Source: Fumia sp045615345
GTDB lineage: Bacteria > Bacillota > Clostridia > Oscillospirales > Ruminococcaceae
Length of the DNA: 64,000 nucleotides
Reading direction: 5' to 3'
Assembly: GCA_045615345.1 (NCBI GenBank)
Contig: JAZLER010000010.1
Location: 5,665-69,664, forward strand
Positions within the stretch are counted from its first letter, which is position 1. Each line of letters starts with the position of its first letter. Below are positions 8,433-16,362 of the stretch, one piece after another. Below the pieces are notes generated by a model. The model was not told where the DNA came from, did no database searches, and saw only the letters and a program-made list of their open reading frames with translations. The position numbers were made by a program, and so were the translations under genes.

Positions 8433-11195
8433 TTATGCTATTTTATCAAAAATTGATGAGAGGTTTGCGATTTTGCGGTTAATCTGCAAAATATCCGAAC
8501 TGTTGATGAGAGTATCTGTTCCTGTAATACCTGTAATATTTGCAACCTTAAGTCTGTAATCGCTGTTTGCCGCTAAATTAAATGCAGAAGAAAGGTTTGC
8601 AATTTTACGGTTCATCTGCAATGTGTCGGTACTGTTTACAACGCCATCACCTGTCACATCACCATAAATCAAGATTACAATATCCTGTGTAACATCCACA
8701 TTATATACAATAAAATCATAATCTCTGGCAGCATGTTTTGATTTTGAAGCTCTTACAGTATACTCACCTGCCGAAACTCTTTCAAAGGTATATGTGCCAT
8801 TGCCTGTAACAATCTTGCTGTCAATCACTATTCCATCTCTGAGAAGCTCCACTGTAACATCATTTAAAGCATCACCAAAAGATTTAACAGTACCTGAGAT
8901 AGTAGCAGATACTTCTGCAAAATGGATATTGGCGTTTGTGAGATAGTCATTGTTCTTACCAAGTGAAATCTTATTCCACTCTGCTTCAGTACCGCCATAA
9001 TATACATCAGTAAGTGCGGTACAACTGCTGAAAGCATAATCGCCTACACTTGTCAAAGTATCGGGGATTTCAATTGAAGCAAGAGCGCTACAACCACGAA
9101 AAACATTGTTGCCAATACTTGTAACTCCATCAGGAATTCTGATTGTGGTAAGGGCAAGACAACCTCTGAAAGCATCTTCACCGATACTTGTAACGGTTTC
9201 GGGAATATCTATCGAAGTAAGAGCTTCACACCAGCTGAAAACAGAAAGGCCTATACTTGTAACACCGTAAGGGATTTTTATTGTGGGAAGAGATTTACAA
9301 CTTCTGAAAGCGTAATCACCTATGCTTGTAACAGTTTCGGGAATTTCCACATCAGAAAGGAGCGTACAACCCCTGAAAGCACTATCTCCTATACTTGTTA
9401 CAGTTTCGGGAATATCAACCTCAGTAAGAACAGTACAGGTGTAAAAAGCATAAGCTCCTATATAAGTAACACCATCTTCAATAACTACAGATGTTATACT
9501 GTCTTTATAATCACACCATGGGAAATCCGAAGAAGTATAATCGTACATTGCCCCTTCGCCACTGATAGTCAGAAGTCCATCATTATCAAGTAACCAGGTA
9601 ACACTATCGCCACAACTTCCCCAGGCAATTCCGGGAGGATCTTCTTTTGCAAAATGGATATTGGCGGTTTTAAGATTACCGTTATAACTACCTATAGTAA
9701 TAGCATTCCACTGACTGTTACTGCCGGCATAATACACGTCGGTAATAGCTTTGCAATCCTCAAAAGCAGATGCCGCTATATATGTAACACTTTCGGGAAT
9801 TGAAACTGAAGAAAGGTTTTTACAGCCATAAAAAGCCATACTATATATATCTTTTACACCCTCGGGAATGTCAACAGTTTCAATGGCGTCGCAGCCTGAG
9901 AAAGCTCGCATACCTATACTTGTTACAGTACCGGGAATTGAAACCGAGGAAAGATTTTCGCAAGAAGCAAAAGCATTATCTCCAATACCTGTAACCCCGT
10001 TATCTATAACCAGATATCTTATATCATCTATGTAATCATACCAGGGTACAGAAAGAATTTCACAGTCAGCTATTTTTCCTTCACCGCTGATTGTAAGAAC
10101 CCCATCACTGTCAAGTGTCCAGGTAACATTAGCCCCACAACTACCGGAAGCTATTTTGGCAAAATGAATATTGGCATCTGTAAGACAGGTATTTCCATAA
10201 GAACTTATATTAATCTCATTCCACTGCGCTTTAGTGCCACCGTAATACACATCGGTTAATGAGTCGCAATAAGCGAAAGCCCAACTTCCTATACTTGTAA
10301 CACTGTCGGGGATTGCTATTTCGGTTAATGAGGTGTAATTATAGAAAACATAATTTCCTATACTTGTTACATAATCGGGAATTACACTTGTTTTACATCC
10401 CACAATAAGGGTATTTGTATCGGTTTCAATAATACAATTATCTCTACTGTGATATATTTCATTGCCACTTGCCACTATTATCGTTTTGAGAGAATCACAA
10501 CTAGAGAAAGCCGCACCCCCTATACTTGTTACACTGTCAGGGATTGTTACCCTGGTTAATGAGGTGCATTTATAGAAAGCATAACTTACTATTCTTGTTA
10601 CACTGTCAGGGATTGTTATTTCGGTTAATGAGTAGCACAAACCGAAAGCACCATCTCCTATACTTGTTACACTGTCAGGGATTGTTACCCTGGTTAATGA
10701 GGTGCAATAACAGAAAGTAGCATATCCTATACTTGTTACACTGTCAGGGATTGTTACCCTGGTTAATGAGGTGCAACTAAAGAAAGCCTCCTCTCCTATA
10801 CTTGTTACACTGTCAGGGATTGTTACCCTGGTTAATGAAGTGCATCCGCGGAAAGCATTATTGCCAATACTTGTTACACTGTCAGGGATTGTTACCCTGG
10901 TTAATGAGGTGCAATCAAAGAAAGCACTATCTCCTATACTTGTTACGCCATTTTTGATATTAACCGATTTAACAAAACTGCTGTAACTATACCACCAAGG
11001 TGCATCTCCCAGAAAAGTATAATTTTTCATACTTCCCGTACCACTGATAGTCAATAAACCATCTTCGTCGAGTGTCCAAGTGAGATTATCACCACAAGTT
11101 CCTGAAGCGGTAACGGTTGCCGCACTTACGGTAACTCCATTAAATAGGCTCATTACCATAATCAGCGCCAAAACTAAGCTAAAAATTTTTTTCAT
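8433..11195 (-). CDS. BspA-like leucine-rich-repeat surface protein with dockerin-like tail (protein 1)
   Basis: A large secreted protein of 920 residues. The start chosen is the ATG at 11195, because AGGAGG lies 7-8 bases upstream and a signal peptide (MKKIFSLVLALIMVMSLF, then cleavage after SAA) follows; the longer open frame reads into the leader. A Cys-containing domain (CG-N-TW-LD-DG-LTISG) occurs three times, separated by blocks of ~23-residue LRR_5 repeats with the core IPDSVTSIG. The C terminus has a carboxypeptidase-regulatory-like domain and a dockerin-like loop (GDVTGDGVVNSTD) plus a second, degenerate copy. Likely adhesion or surface interaction. No LPXTG anchor. Repeats within 10.5-10.97 kb are nearly identical at DNA level. 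Confidence 0.9.
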   Translation of the reverse strand: MKKIFSLVLALIMVMSLFNGVTVSAATVTASGTCGDNLTWTLDEDGLLTISGTGSMKNYTFLGDAPWWYSYSSFVKSVNIKNGVTSIGDSAFFDCTSLTRVTIPDSVTSIGNNAFRGCTSLTRVTIPDSVTSIGEEAFFSCTSLTRVTIPDSVTSIGYATFCYCTSLTRVTIPDSVTSIGDGAFGLCYSLTEITIPDSVTRIVSYAFYKCTSLTRVTIPDSVTSIGGAAFSSCDSLKTIIVASGNEIYHSRDNCIIETDTNTLIVGCKTSVIPDYVTSIGNYVFYNYTSLTEIAIPDSVTSIGSWAFAYCDSLTDVYYGGTKAQWNEINISSYGNTCLTDANIHFAKIASGSCGANVTWTLDSDGVLTISGEGKIADCEILSVPWYDYIDDIRYLVIDNGVTGIGDNAFASCENLSSVSIPGTVTSIGMRAFSGCDAIETVDIPEGVKDIYSMAFYGCKNLSSVSIPESVTYIAASAFEDCKAITDVYYAGSNSQWNAITIGSYNGNLKTANIHFAKEDPPGIAWGSCGDSVTWLLDNDGLLTISGEGAMYDYTSSDFPWCDYKDSITSVVIEDGVTYIGAYAFYTCTVLTEVDIPETVTSIGDSAFRGCTLLSDVEIPETVTSIGDYAFRSCKSLPTIKIPYGVTSIGLSVFSWCEALTSIDIPETVTSIGEDAFRGCLALTTIRIPDGVTSIGNNVFRGCSALASIEIPDTLTSVGDYAFSSCTALTDVYYGGTEAEWNKISLGKNNDYLTNANIHFAEVSATISGTVKSFGDALNDVTVELLRDGIVIDSKIVTGNGTYTFERVSAGEYTVRASKSKHAARDYDFIVYNVDVTQDIVILIYGDVTGDGVVNSTDTLQMNRKIANLSSAFNLAANSDYRLKVANITGITGTDTLINSSDILQINRKIANLSSIFDKIA
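10513..10970 (-). repeat. Coding minisatellite of ~69-bp units in BspA-like gene 1
   Basis: About six consecutive units of 69 bases, each encoding one ~23-residue LRR. They share a core such as ACTGTCAGGGATTGTTACCC with few changes, while the other repeats of the gene are diverged. This implies recent tandem duplication and probable copy-number instability. Confidence 0.8.
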
Positions 11196-11202
11196 TGTTT
11201 TT

Positions 11203-11372
11203 TCCTCCTGAAAATAAAAAGTGCGGCTGCCGAAGTAACCGAACAAAAAAAGCAAACTCCGATTGTTGTCACACAAACTTCTTTCCCCGTAAGAGTACAC
11301 GAAAACAGAGAATGCACTTCCCAAAAAGATAAATGCACTCCTACAAAGAAAAAATATTCAGTTTTGTGACAA
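11203..11372 (-). ncRNA. Structured leader RNA of BspA-like gene 1 (candidate new cis-element)
   Basis: The transcript expected from the promoter at 11377-11405 can fold as a long-range stem: 11360-11372 pairs with 11266-11279 (TTGTCACA with TGTGACAA). Next come the motif CGGAGTTTGC, a hairpin whose arms are TCGG-TTAC and GCAGCCG, a T run, and then the ribosome binding site. The same arrangement with different arm sequences precedes BspA-like gene 2. I could not match it to a known riboswitch class; a regulatory role is inferred. Confidence 0.6.
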
Positions 11373-11376
11373 GCAT

Positions 11377-11405
11377 ATTATAGCACCATTTTATGTAAAT
11401 TTCAA
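11377..11405 (-). promoter_or_regulatory. Sigma-A promoter of BspA-like gene 1
   Basis: Minus-strand -35 TTGAAA (11405-11400), 17-base spacer, -10 TATAAT (11382-11377). It lies about 185 bases upstream of the start codon, leaving a long leader. Confidence 0.8.
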
Positions 11406-11464
11406 TACTTTAAAACAAAAAGACTTTCCAACACTCTCTCCCTCAGTTTTTGTAAACAAAAACA

Positions 11465-11484
11465 GCTCCCTCATCAGAGGGAGC
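11465..11484. terminator. Bidirectional terminator-like hairpin
   Basis: Stem GCTCCCTC/GAGGGAGC with loop ATCA, T-rich on both strands. It lies between the sugar-transferase gene (minus, ending at 11599) and the BspA-like promoter, and probably ends the glycan operon. Confidence 0.65.
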
Positions 11485-11534
11485 CTTTGTTATGTTCGAT
11501 ATTCTATTCGCCCAAAACTCGTGAAACAAATAAC

Positions 11535-11590
11535 ACGATGCATAGCATCATATCACTGCAAAGCAATAGAACTCGCTGTAAAGCGAATAA
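11535..11590. repeat. Small hairpin-linker array (array 3)
   Basis: GATGC-ATA-GCATC (11537-11549), an imperfect TGC-AAA-GCA and TCGCT-GTAA-AGCGA follow each other with linkers such as ATATCAC. Same architecture as the arrays at 0.23 and 8.2 kb, just after the sugar-transferase gene. Confidence 0.5.
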
Positions 11591-11598
11591 AACTACTG

Positions 11599-12234
11599 TC
11601 AGTACGCTCCTTTGCCGGTGATAACGGCTTTGACAGTCATAAACAAAATTTTGATATCGGTGAAAAGGCTTGCTTCGTTTATGTATTTAAGGTCCATTTC
11701 AATCCATTCGTCAAAGGTTATATCGTTTCGTCCCGAAATCTGCCAGTAACAGGTGATGCCCGGTTTTGCAAGCAGTCGCTGAAGCTGATATTCATTACAT
11801 TCTGCAGTTTCATAGGTAGGCAACGGTCTCGGGCCCACAAGTGACATATTTCCTATCAGAACATTGAAAAGCTGAGGCAGTTCGTCAAGGCTTGTCTTTC
11901 TTATAAAAGCGCCGATTTTTGTAATTCTCGGGTCATGTTTCATCTTGAATGCAGGGCCGTCAAGCTCATTGAACTTACCGAGCTCCTTACGCATTTTGGA
12001 AGCGTTTTTATGCATACTGCGAAACTTATACATTTTAAAGATCGTGTTATTAAGACCATTTCGCTTCTGTACAAAGATGGGGTTTCCGCCATCTTCAATA
12101 AATACAAGAAAAGCCACAACTAAAAACACAGGGGACAAACAGATTATTCCGAGAAAGCTCGCTACAATATCCATAAGGCGCTTTAAAACTCTGTAGCCCA
12201 AGCTTTTTTTGTGATTTACAATCGTTTCATTCAT
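11599..12234 (-). CDS. Undecaprenyl-phosphate sugar-1-phosphate transferase (monotopic PGT family)
   Basis: Starts glycan assembly by moving a sugar-1-phosphate from a UDP-sugar onto a polyprenyl phosphate at the membrane. The 211 residues cover one N-terminal hydrophobic segment (KRLMDIVASFLGIICLSPVF) and the catalytic domain, with KMYKFRSMH, the DELPQLFNVLIGNMSLVGPRP region and the end motif for this bacterial sugar-transferase family. It lacks the extra membrane segments of WbaP/WcaJ-type enzymes, resembling EpsL/PglC. The ATG overlaps the stop of the UDP-xylose-synthase-like gene by 8 bases, so supply and use of the sugar nucleotide are coupled. The sugar specificity is not readable. Confidence 0.9.
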   Translation of the reverse strand: MNETIVNHKKSLGYRVLKRLMDIVASFLGIICLSPVFLVVAFLVFIEDGGNPIFVQKRNGLNNTIFKMYKFRSMHKNASKMRKELGKFNELDGPAFKMKHDPRITKIGAFIRKTSLDELPQLFNVLIGNMSLVGPRPLPTYETAECNEYQLQRLLAKPGITCYWQISGRNDITFDEWIEMDLKYINEASLFTDIKILFMTVKAVITGKGAY

Positions 12235-13171
12235 TACTGCACAATCCTTTATAGTATTCTATGGTTCTGTCCAATCCCTCGTCAAGCCTGATAATAGGTT
12301 CCCAGCCAAGTTTTTCCTTAGCAAGTGAGATATCGGGTCTTCTTTGTTTGGGGTCATCCCCGGGAAGCGGACAGAAAGTAAGTTTCGACTTTGAAGAGGT
12401 CTTTGCGATTATCTTTTCGGCAAGCTCAAGCATAGTAAACTCACCCGGATTTCCTAAATTCACGGGACCCATAAAGCTTTCGTCACTTTCCATCATACGG
12501 ACAATTCCTTCAATAAGGTCATCAACAAAGCAAAAACTTCTTGTCTGTTTGCCGTCACCGTAGATAGTGATGTCCTCGTTACCGAGCGCCTGCAAAATAA
12601 AGTTTGAAACAACTCGTCCGTCTTTGGGGTCCATATTGGGGCCATAGGTGTTAAAAATTCTGATTACCTTGATTTTAACGCCAAACTCTCTGTTATAGTC
12701 AAAGCAAAAAGTTTCGGCACAGCGTTTGCCCTCGTCATAACAACTTCTTATTCCATCGGGATTCACATTGCCCCAGTAACTTTCGGGTTGCGGATGCACC
12801 AGAGCATCACCGTAAACCTCACTGGTAGAAAACTGCAAAAGAGTAGCGTTATATTTCTTTGCAAGCTCAAGCATATTTAAAACGCCTATAATACAGGTTT
12901 TGGTAGTGGAAGTAGGGCTCTTCTGATATGCAGGGGGGCTCGCAGGGCAAGCGGCATTGTAAATCAAATCAACCTCGATATCAATAGGGTCACAGACATC
13001 CCACTTTATAAACTCAAAATTGGGCAGGTCAAGTAAATCCTCGATATTTGTCATTCTGCCTGTAAACAGATTATCAAGGGCGTAAACATAGTTATTTTCA
13101 TCCTCGGTAAGTCTTTTACAGAGGTTGCTTCCCAAAAATCCGGCGCCACCGGTAACCAAAATACGTTTCAT
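12227..13171 (-). CDS. UDP-glucuronate decarboxylase-like (UDP-xylose synthase) SDR enzyme
   Basis: An extended short-chain dehydrogenase of 314 residues with the NAD-binding GGAGFLGSNL at residues 8-17, the triad STSEVYGD and YDEGK (YXXXK), and the RIFNTYGP segment typical of UDP-glucuronate decarboxylases. It would convert UDP-glucuronate to UDP-xylose. Immediate adjacency to UDP-glucose dehydrogenase (2-base gap), which makes UDP-glucuronate, strongly supports this over a general 4-epimerase. dTDP-glucose dehydratase or UDP-glucose epimerase is less likely. Next in the operon is the sugar transferase. Confidence 0.85.
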   Translation of the reverse strand: MKRILVTGGAGFLGSNLCKRLTEDENNYVYALDNLFTGRMTNIEDLLDLPNFEFIKWDVCDPIDIEVDLIYNAACPASPPAYQKSPTSTTKTCIIGVLNMLELAKKYNATLLQFSTSEVYGDALVHPQPESYWGNVNPDGIRSCYDEGKRCAETFCFDYNREFGVKIKVIRIFNTYGPNMDPKDGRVVSNFILQALGNEDITIYGDGKQTRSFCFVDDLIEGIVRMMESDESFMGPVNLGNPGEFTMLELAEKIIAKTSSKSKLTFCPLPGDDPKQRRPDISLAKEKLGWEPIIRLDEGLDRTIEYYKGLCSNE

Positions 13172-13173
13172 AA

Positions 13174-14385
13174 TTAATCCCTGCTGTACAAATCTCGTGT
13201 ATACACCTTGCCCGATACCCTTATGAGCTCTTTATCAAAGCGGTTTGCAATAATTACATCGGACAAGTCCATAAATTTTTCAATATCATTTTCAATGCTA
13301 AATCCGTTATAATCGGAATTTTTCACTGTCGGCTCGTAGATTATAATCTCAGCGCCCATATCTTTGAGATGTTTCATAACATCCTGAATAGAGGACTGCC
13401 TGAAATTATCACTGCCGCTTTTCATGGTAAGGCGGTAAATACCGATTATCGGAGTTTCATTCTTTTTAACCCCGTTTGCAAATTCAAAAACACGGTCTGC
13501 GATATGCTTTTTACGGGTCTTATTGGATTCAACAACTGCTTTGACCAGTTTCCCCGGGATACCTTCAAAATCAGCAAGAAGCTGCTTTGTGTCCTTAGGC
13601 AGACAGTAACCGCCGTAACCGAAAGAAGGGTTGTTGTAATTCATACCAATTCGGGGGTCTAAGCTCACACCCTCGATGATTTGTTTAGAATTCAGGTTTT
13701 TCATTTCGGCAAAAGTATCAAGCTCATTGAAAAACGAAACCCTCAAAGCTAAATATGTATTGGCAAAAAGTTTTATCGCCTCTGCTTCTTTAAGCCCTGT
13801 GATAAGGGTGGGAATTTCTTCTTTTTCAGCACCTTGGGCAAGAAGACGGGCAAAAAGCTCAGCACCTTTTTTTGCATCCTTATCATCAGCGCCGACAACA
13901 ATTCTGCTCGGATAAAGGTTATCGTAAAGCGCTTTTCCTTCACGCAGAAACTCAGGGCTGAAGATAATCTTTTTATATCCGTATTTTTCTATCACGGAGC
14001 TGGTATAACCTATCGGAATGGTGGATTTTATTACAATCAGAGCATCTTTATTATATGACAAAACTGTTTCAATAGTAGCCTCAACTGAAGCAGTATCGAA
14101 ACAATTATTTTCCTCATCATAATTTGTGGGGGTACTTATCACAACGATATCAGCATCCGAAAAAGCAAGTTCTGCATCGGTGGTTGCTGTAAGGGAAAGC
14201 TTTTTATTTTTAAGGAATTCTTCAATTTCATTATCGGCAATCGGAGATTTCCTGTCATTAATAAGTTTCACCTTTTCTTCTACGATGTCAAATGCACAAA
14301 CTTTGTTGTTTTGCGAAAGTAAAACGGCATTGCTGAGCCCCACATAACCTGTGCCGGCTATGGTAACTTTAAGTTTTTCCGCCAT
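13174..14385 (-). CDS. ugd: UDP-glucose 6-dehydrogenase
   Basis: Oxidises UDP-glucose to UDP-glucuronate with two NAD+. The N-terminal Rossmann motif is GTGYVGLSNAVLL. The catalytic region GYGGYCLPKDTKQL holds the nucleophilic Cys, and the conserved FSPEFLREG segment is present. At 403 residues it is close to the family norm. It is the first gene of the three-gene glycan set, with GGGAG before the ATG, so it likely sets the flux into UDP-glucuronate and UDP-xylose for a surface polysaccharide. Confidence 0.94.
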   Translation of the reverse strand: MAEKLKVTIAGTGYVGLSNAVLLSQNNKVCAFDIVEEKVKLINDRKSPIADNEIEEFLKNKKLSLTATTDAELAFSDADIVVISTPTNYDEENNCFDTASVEATIETVLSYNKDALIVIKSTIPIGYTSSVIEKYGYKKIIFSPEFLREGKALYDNLYPSRIVVGADDKDAKKGAELFARLLAQGAEKEEIPTLITGLKEAEAIKLFANTYLALRVSFFNELDTFAEMKNLNSKQIIEGVSLDPRIGMNYNNPSFGYGGYCLPKDTKQLLADFEGIPGKLVKAVVESNKTRKKHIADRVFEFANGVKKNETPIIGIYRLTMKSGSDNFRQSSIQDVMKHLKDMGAEIIIYEPTVKNSDYNGFSIENDIEKFMDLSDVIIANRFDKELIRVSGKVYTRDLYSRD

Positions 14386-14464
14386 TTCTTTATCTCCCTG
14401 ATTATATTTAACAAACCTTTACATTTATACCAATTTTATATTATATCATATTATTTTACAATAT

Positions 14465-15091
14465 TCAAGCTTTTTCTTTACATATTTCCTTTAACGGACA
14501 AATATCGCATTTCGGGGAACGCGCCGTGCAGTATTCACGCCCGAACAAAACAAGGCGGTGACAAAAATCGTTACTTTCCTCAGGTGGCAAAATCTTAATC
14601 AAATCTTTCTCAACCTTAAAAGGTTCCTTGTTCTGAGTAAGCCCGAGCCTTCCGCAAATCCTGATACAGTGGGTATCGGTAACAACGGCAGGTTTATGAA
14701 AAATATCCCCCATAATGAGGTTTGCAGTTTTTCTGCCGACACCCGGAAGTTTTAAAAGGTCCTCCATATTATCGGGAAGCTCACCGCCGAAATCCTTTAT
14801 GAGCATTTCGGACAAAAGCTTTATATCGCGTGCCTTGGTCCTGAAAAGTCCGCAGGTTTTGATTTCTTCCTCAATGTCCTTTACATCGGCGTTTGCCAGT
14901 TCTTCAAGGCTTTGAAACCTCGCAAAAAGTGAGGGGGTCACCATATTCACCCTTGCATCGGTGCACTGGGCAGAAAGGCGTGTTGCAATCAAAAGCTCAT
15001 AGGGTTTTTGATAAGTAAGTGAGCATTTTGCATCGGGATAAAGCTGTTTTAAGCCTTCAACTGCCTTCAATGCTCTTTCTTTTTTAGTCAT
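14465..15091 (-). CDS. nth: Endonuclease III (DNA glycosylase/AP lyase)
   Basis: Base-excision repair enzyme removing oxidised pyrimidines. The start chosen is ATG at 15091 (208 residues), which overlaps the upstream stop (ATGACTAA) and has AAGGGAGC upstream; the longer frame adds 12 residues inside the neighbour. The helix-hairpin-helix LPGVGRKTANLI carries the catalytic Lys, VTDTHCIR the catalytic Asp, and the C terminus the [4Fe-4S] motif CX6CX2CX5C. All functional residues are present. Confidence 0.95.
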   Translation of the reverse strand: MTKKERALKAVEGLKQLYPDAKCSLTYQKPYELLIATRLSAQCTDARVNMVTPSLFARFQSLEELANADVKDIEEEIKTCGLFRTKARDIKLLSEMLIKDFGGELPDNMEDLLKLPGVGRKTANLIMGDIFHKPAVVTDTHCIRICGRLGLTQNKEPFKVEKDLIKILPPEESNDFCHRLVLFGREYCTARSPKCDICPLKEICKEKA

Positions 15092-15614
15092 AAAACGCAC
15101 TGCTCCCTTCTGCATCAATTCCGACAATCAGCGGAAAATCCACTATCTCAAGTTTTTTGACAGACTCGCACCCCAAGTCCTCAAACGCTATGACTTCGGC
15201 ACTCACGATACATTTTGAAGCAAGTGCCCCGGCGCCACCAATTGCACAAAGGTAAACGGCATTATTTCTTTTAATGGCATCGATAACATCGCGATTTCTC
15301 GGACCTTTTCCTATCATACAGATAAGTCCGCTATCGAGTAAAGTTGGTGCAAACTTGTCCATTCTTCCCGAAGTAGTGGGACCGCACGACCCTATGGGGC
15401 GACTACCGTCAGATGGTGTCGGACCTGCGTAATAAATGGTAGCACCTTTTAAGTCAAAGGGTGGCTCTATGCCGTTATTTATTCCTTCAACAATTCTTTT
15501 ATGTGCGGCATCACGGGCAGTATAAACAATGCCCGAAAGCAGAACTCTGTCCTTTACCTTCAGGGTTTTTATAACTTCCTTAAGGTTTTGTGTATTGCAT
15601 CTTATAGTACTCAT
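15084..15614 (-). CDS. Fumarate hydratase class I / tartrate dehydratase, beta-type subunit
   Basis: A 176-residue protein matching the C-terminal (beta) half of class I fumarases and L-tartrate dehydratases: GPTPSDGSRPIGSCGPTTSGRMD, then IGKGPRN and AIGGAGAL. In two-subunit enzymes it pairs with an alpha subunit that holds the [4Fe-4S] cluster. No alpha-subunit gene flanks it; upstream is the DivIVA-like gene and downstream nth. The partner must be encoded elsewhere, or this copy acts alone. Which dehydratase it serves cannot be told. Confidence 0.85.
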   Translation of the reverse strand: MSTIRCNTQNLKEVIKTLKVKDRVLLSGIVYTARDAAHKRIVEGINNGIEPPFDLKGATIYYAGPTPSDGSRPIGSCGPTTSGRMDKFAPTLLDSGLICMIGKGPRNRDVIDAIKRNNAVYLCAIGGAGALASKCIVSAEVIAFEDLGCESVKKLEIVDFPLIVGIDAEGSSAFYD

Positions 15615-15617
15615 AGC

Positions 15618-16352
15618 CTATTTACGAAAAAGAAAATCGGATTTGAAAATCTTTTTAAGCTCCTTTGAAAGTTCTTTTTTCTCAGTGGTTTCCTCGCCTG
15701 TGATGTTCTCTCTTGCGGATTTCAGGTTGCGGTTTAGTTCCTGCATACCGCTTACAACATCGGTAGAAAGGCTTTTGAAAGATTCAATGGCGTTTTCGAT
15801 TTTTTCTCTTGCTTTATCGAAACGCACCCCTGTTTTAGCAGTTTCCACTTTAACTTTTTCATCGAGTATGTCGGATTTTTCCTCAGCACGGGAAACTATC
15901 TTGTCGGCAGTGGTTTTGGCTTCCATCATAATCTCACCGATTTCGTATTTTGCTTTCTCAAAAGCATCCTCGGTGCTGTGTTTTTTTAGTTCTTTCAAGT
16001 TGTTTTCTAAAACAGTCTGCGACATCGAAAGCTTTGTGTTCAGAGCCTTGTACTCCAAAATCTCACGGCTTAAGGTTTCAATGGTTTCGGAAAGGGTTTT
16101 GTTCTGCTCTGTCAAAGTAATGATTTCCCTGCTCTGCTCATTTACGATTTCGTTTTTATCGGCAAGCGCTTTTGTCATAGTTTCAAGGGAAATTTTTGTA
16201 AGTGTCAGCTCGTTTTTTACTTCTTCCATCTTTTGTGCGGTCAAAGCAAGCTCAGCCTGATGCTCTGAGTCAAGCTCTTCAAAACATCTCAATACATCTT
16301 TTTTCTTGAATCCCCCGAAAAGGGATTTTTTAAATTTATCGCCGTACTGCAT
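15618..16352 (-). CDS. DivIVA-like coiled-coil protein
   Basis: A 244-residue, highly charged protein. Residues 1-40 (FKKSLFGGFKKKDVLRCFEELD) resemble the DivIVA/GpsB N-terminal lipid-binding domain, followed by a long heptad-rich coiled coil to about residue 200 and a basic C terminus. Such proteins mark poles or septa and organise cell division or envelope growth. GAGGTGATTAA precedes the ATG. It sits between dnaE and the fumarase-beta-like gene. The exact role is not assignable. Confidence 0.7.
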   Translation of the reverse strand: MQYGDKFKKSLFGGFKKKDVLRCFEELDSEHQAELALTAQKMEEVKNELTLTKISLETMTKALADKNEIVNEQSREIITLTEQNKTLSETIETLSREILEYKALNTKLSMSQTVLENNLKELKKHSTEDAFEKAKYEIGEIMMEAKTTADKIVSRAEEKSDILDEKVKVETAKTGVRFDKAREKIENAIESFKSLSTDVVSGMQELNRNLKSARENITGEETTEKKELSKELKKIFKSDFLFRK

Positions 16353-16362
16353 TTAATCACCT

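Noticed and set aside
11203..11372. Cyclic-di-GMP (GEMM) riboswitch in the BspA-like leaders
   Set aside because: The conserved GEMM blocks around the ligand pocket are not present in either leader; the shared motifs ACTGAATATT and CGGAGTTTGC do not match it.
15529..16260. A 243-codon plus-strand frame opposite the DivIVA-like gene
   Set aside because: Ser/Phe-rich composition typical of the antisense of a charged coiled-coil gene; no start signal and no recognisable motif.
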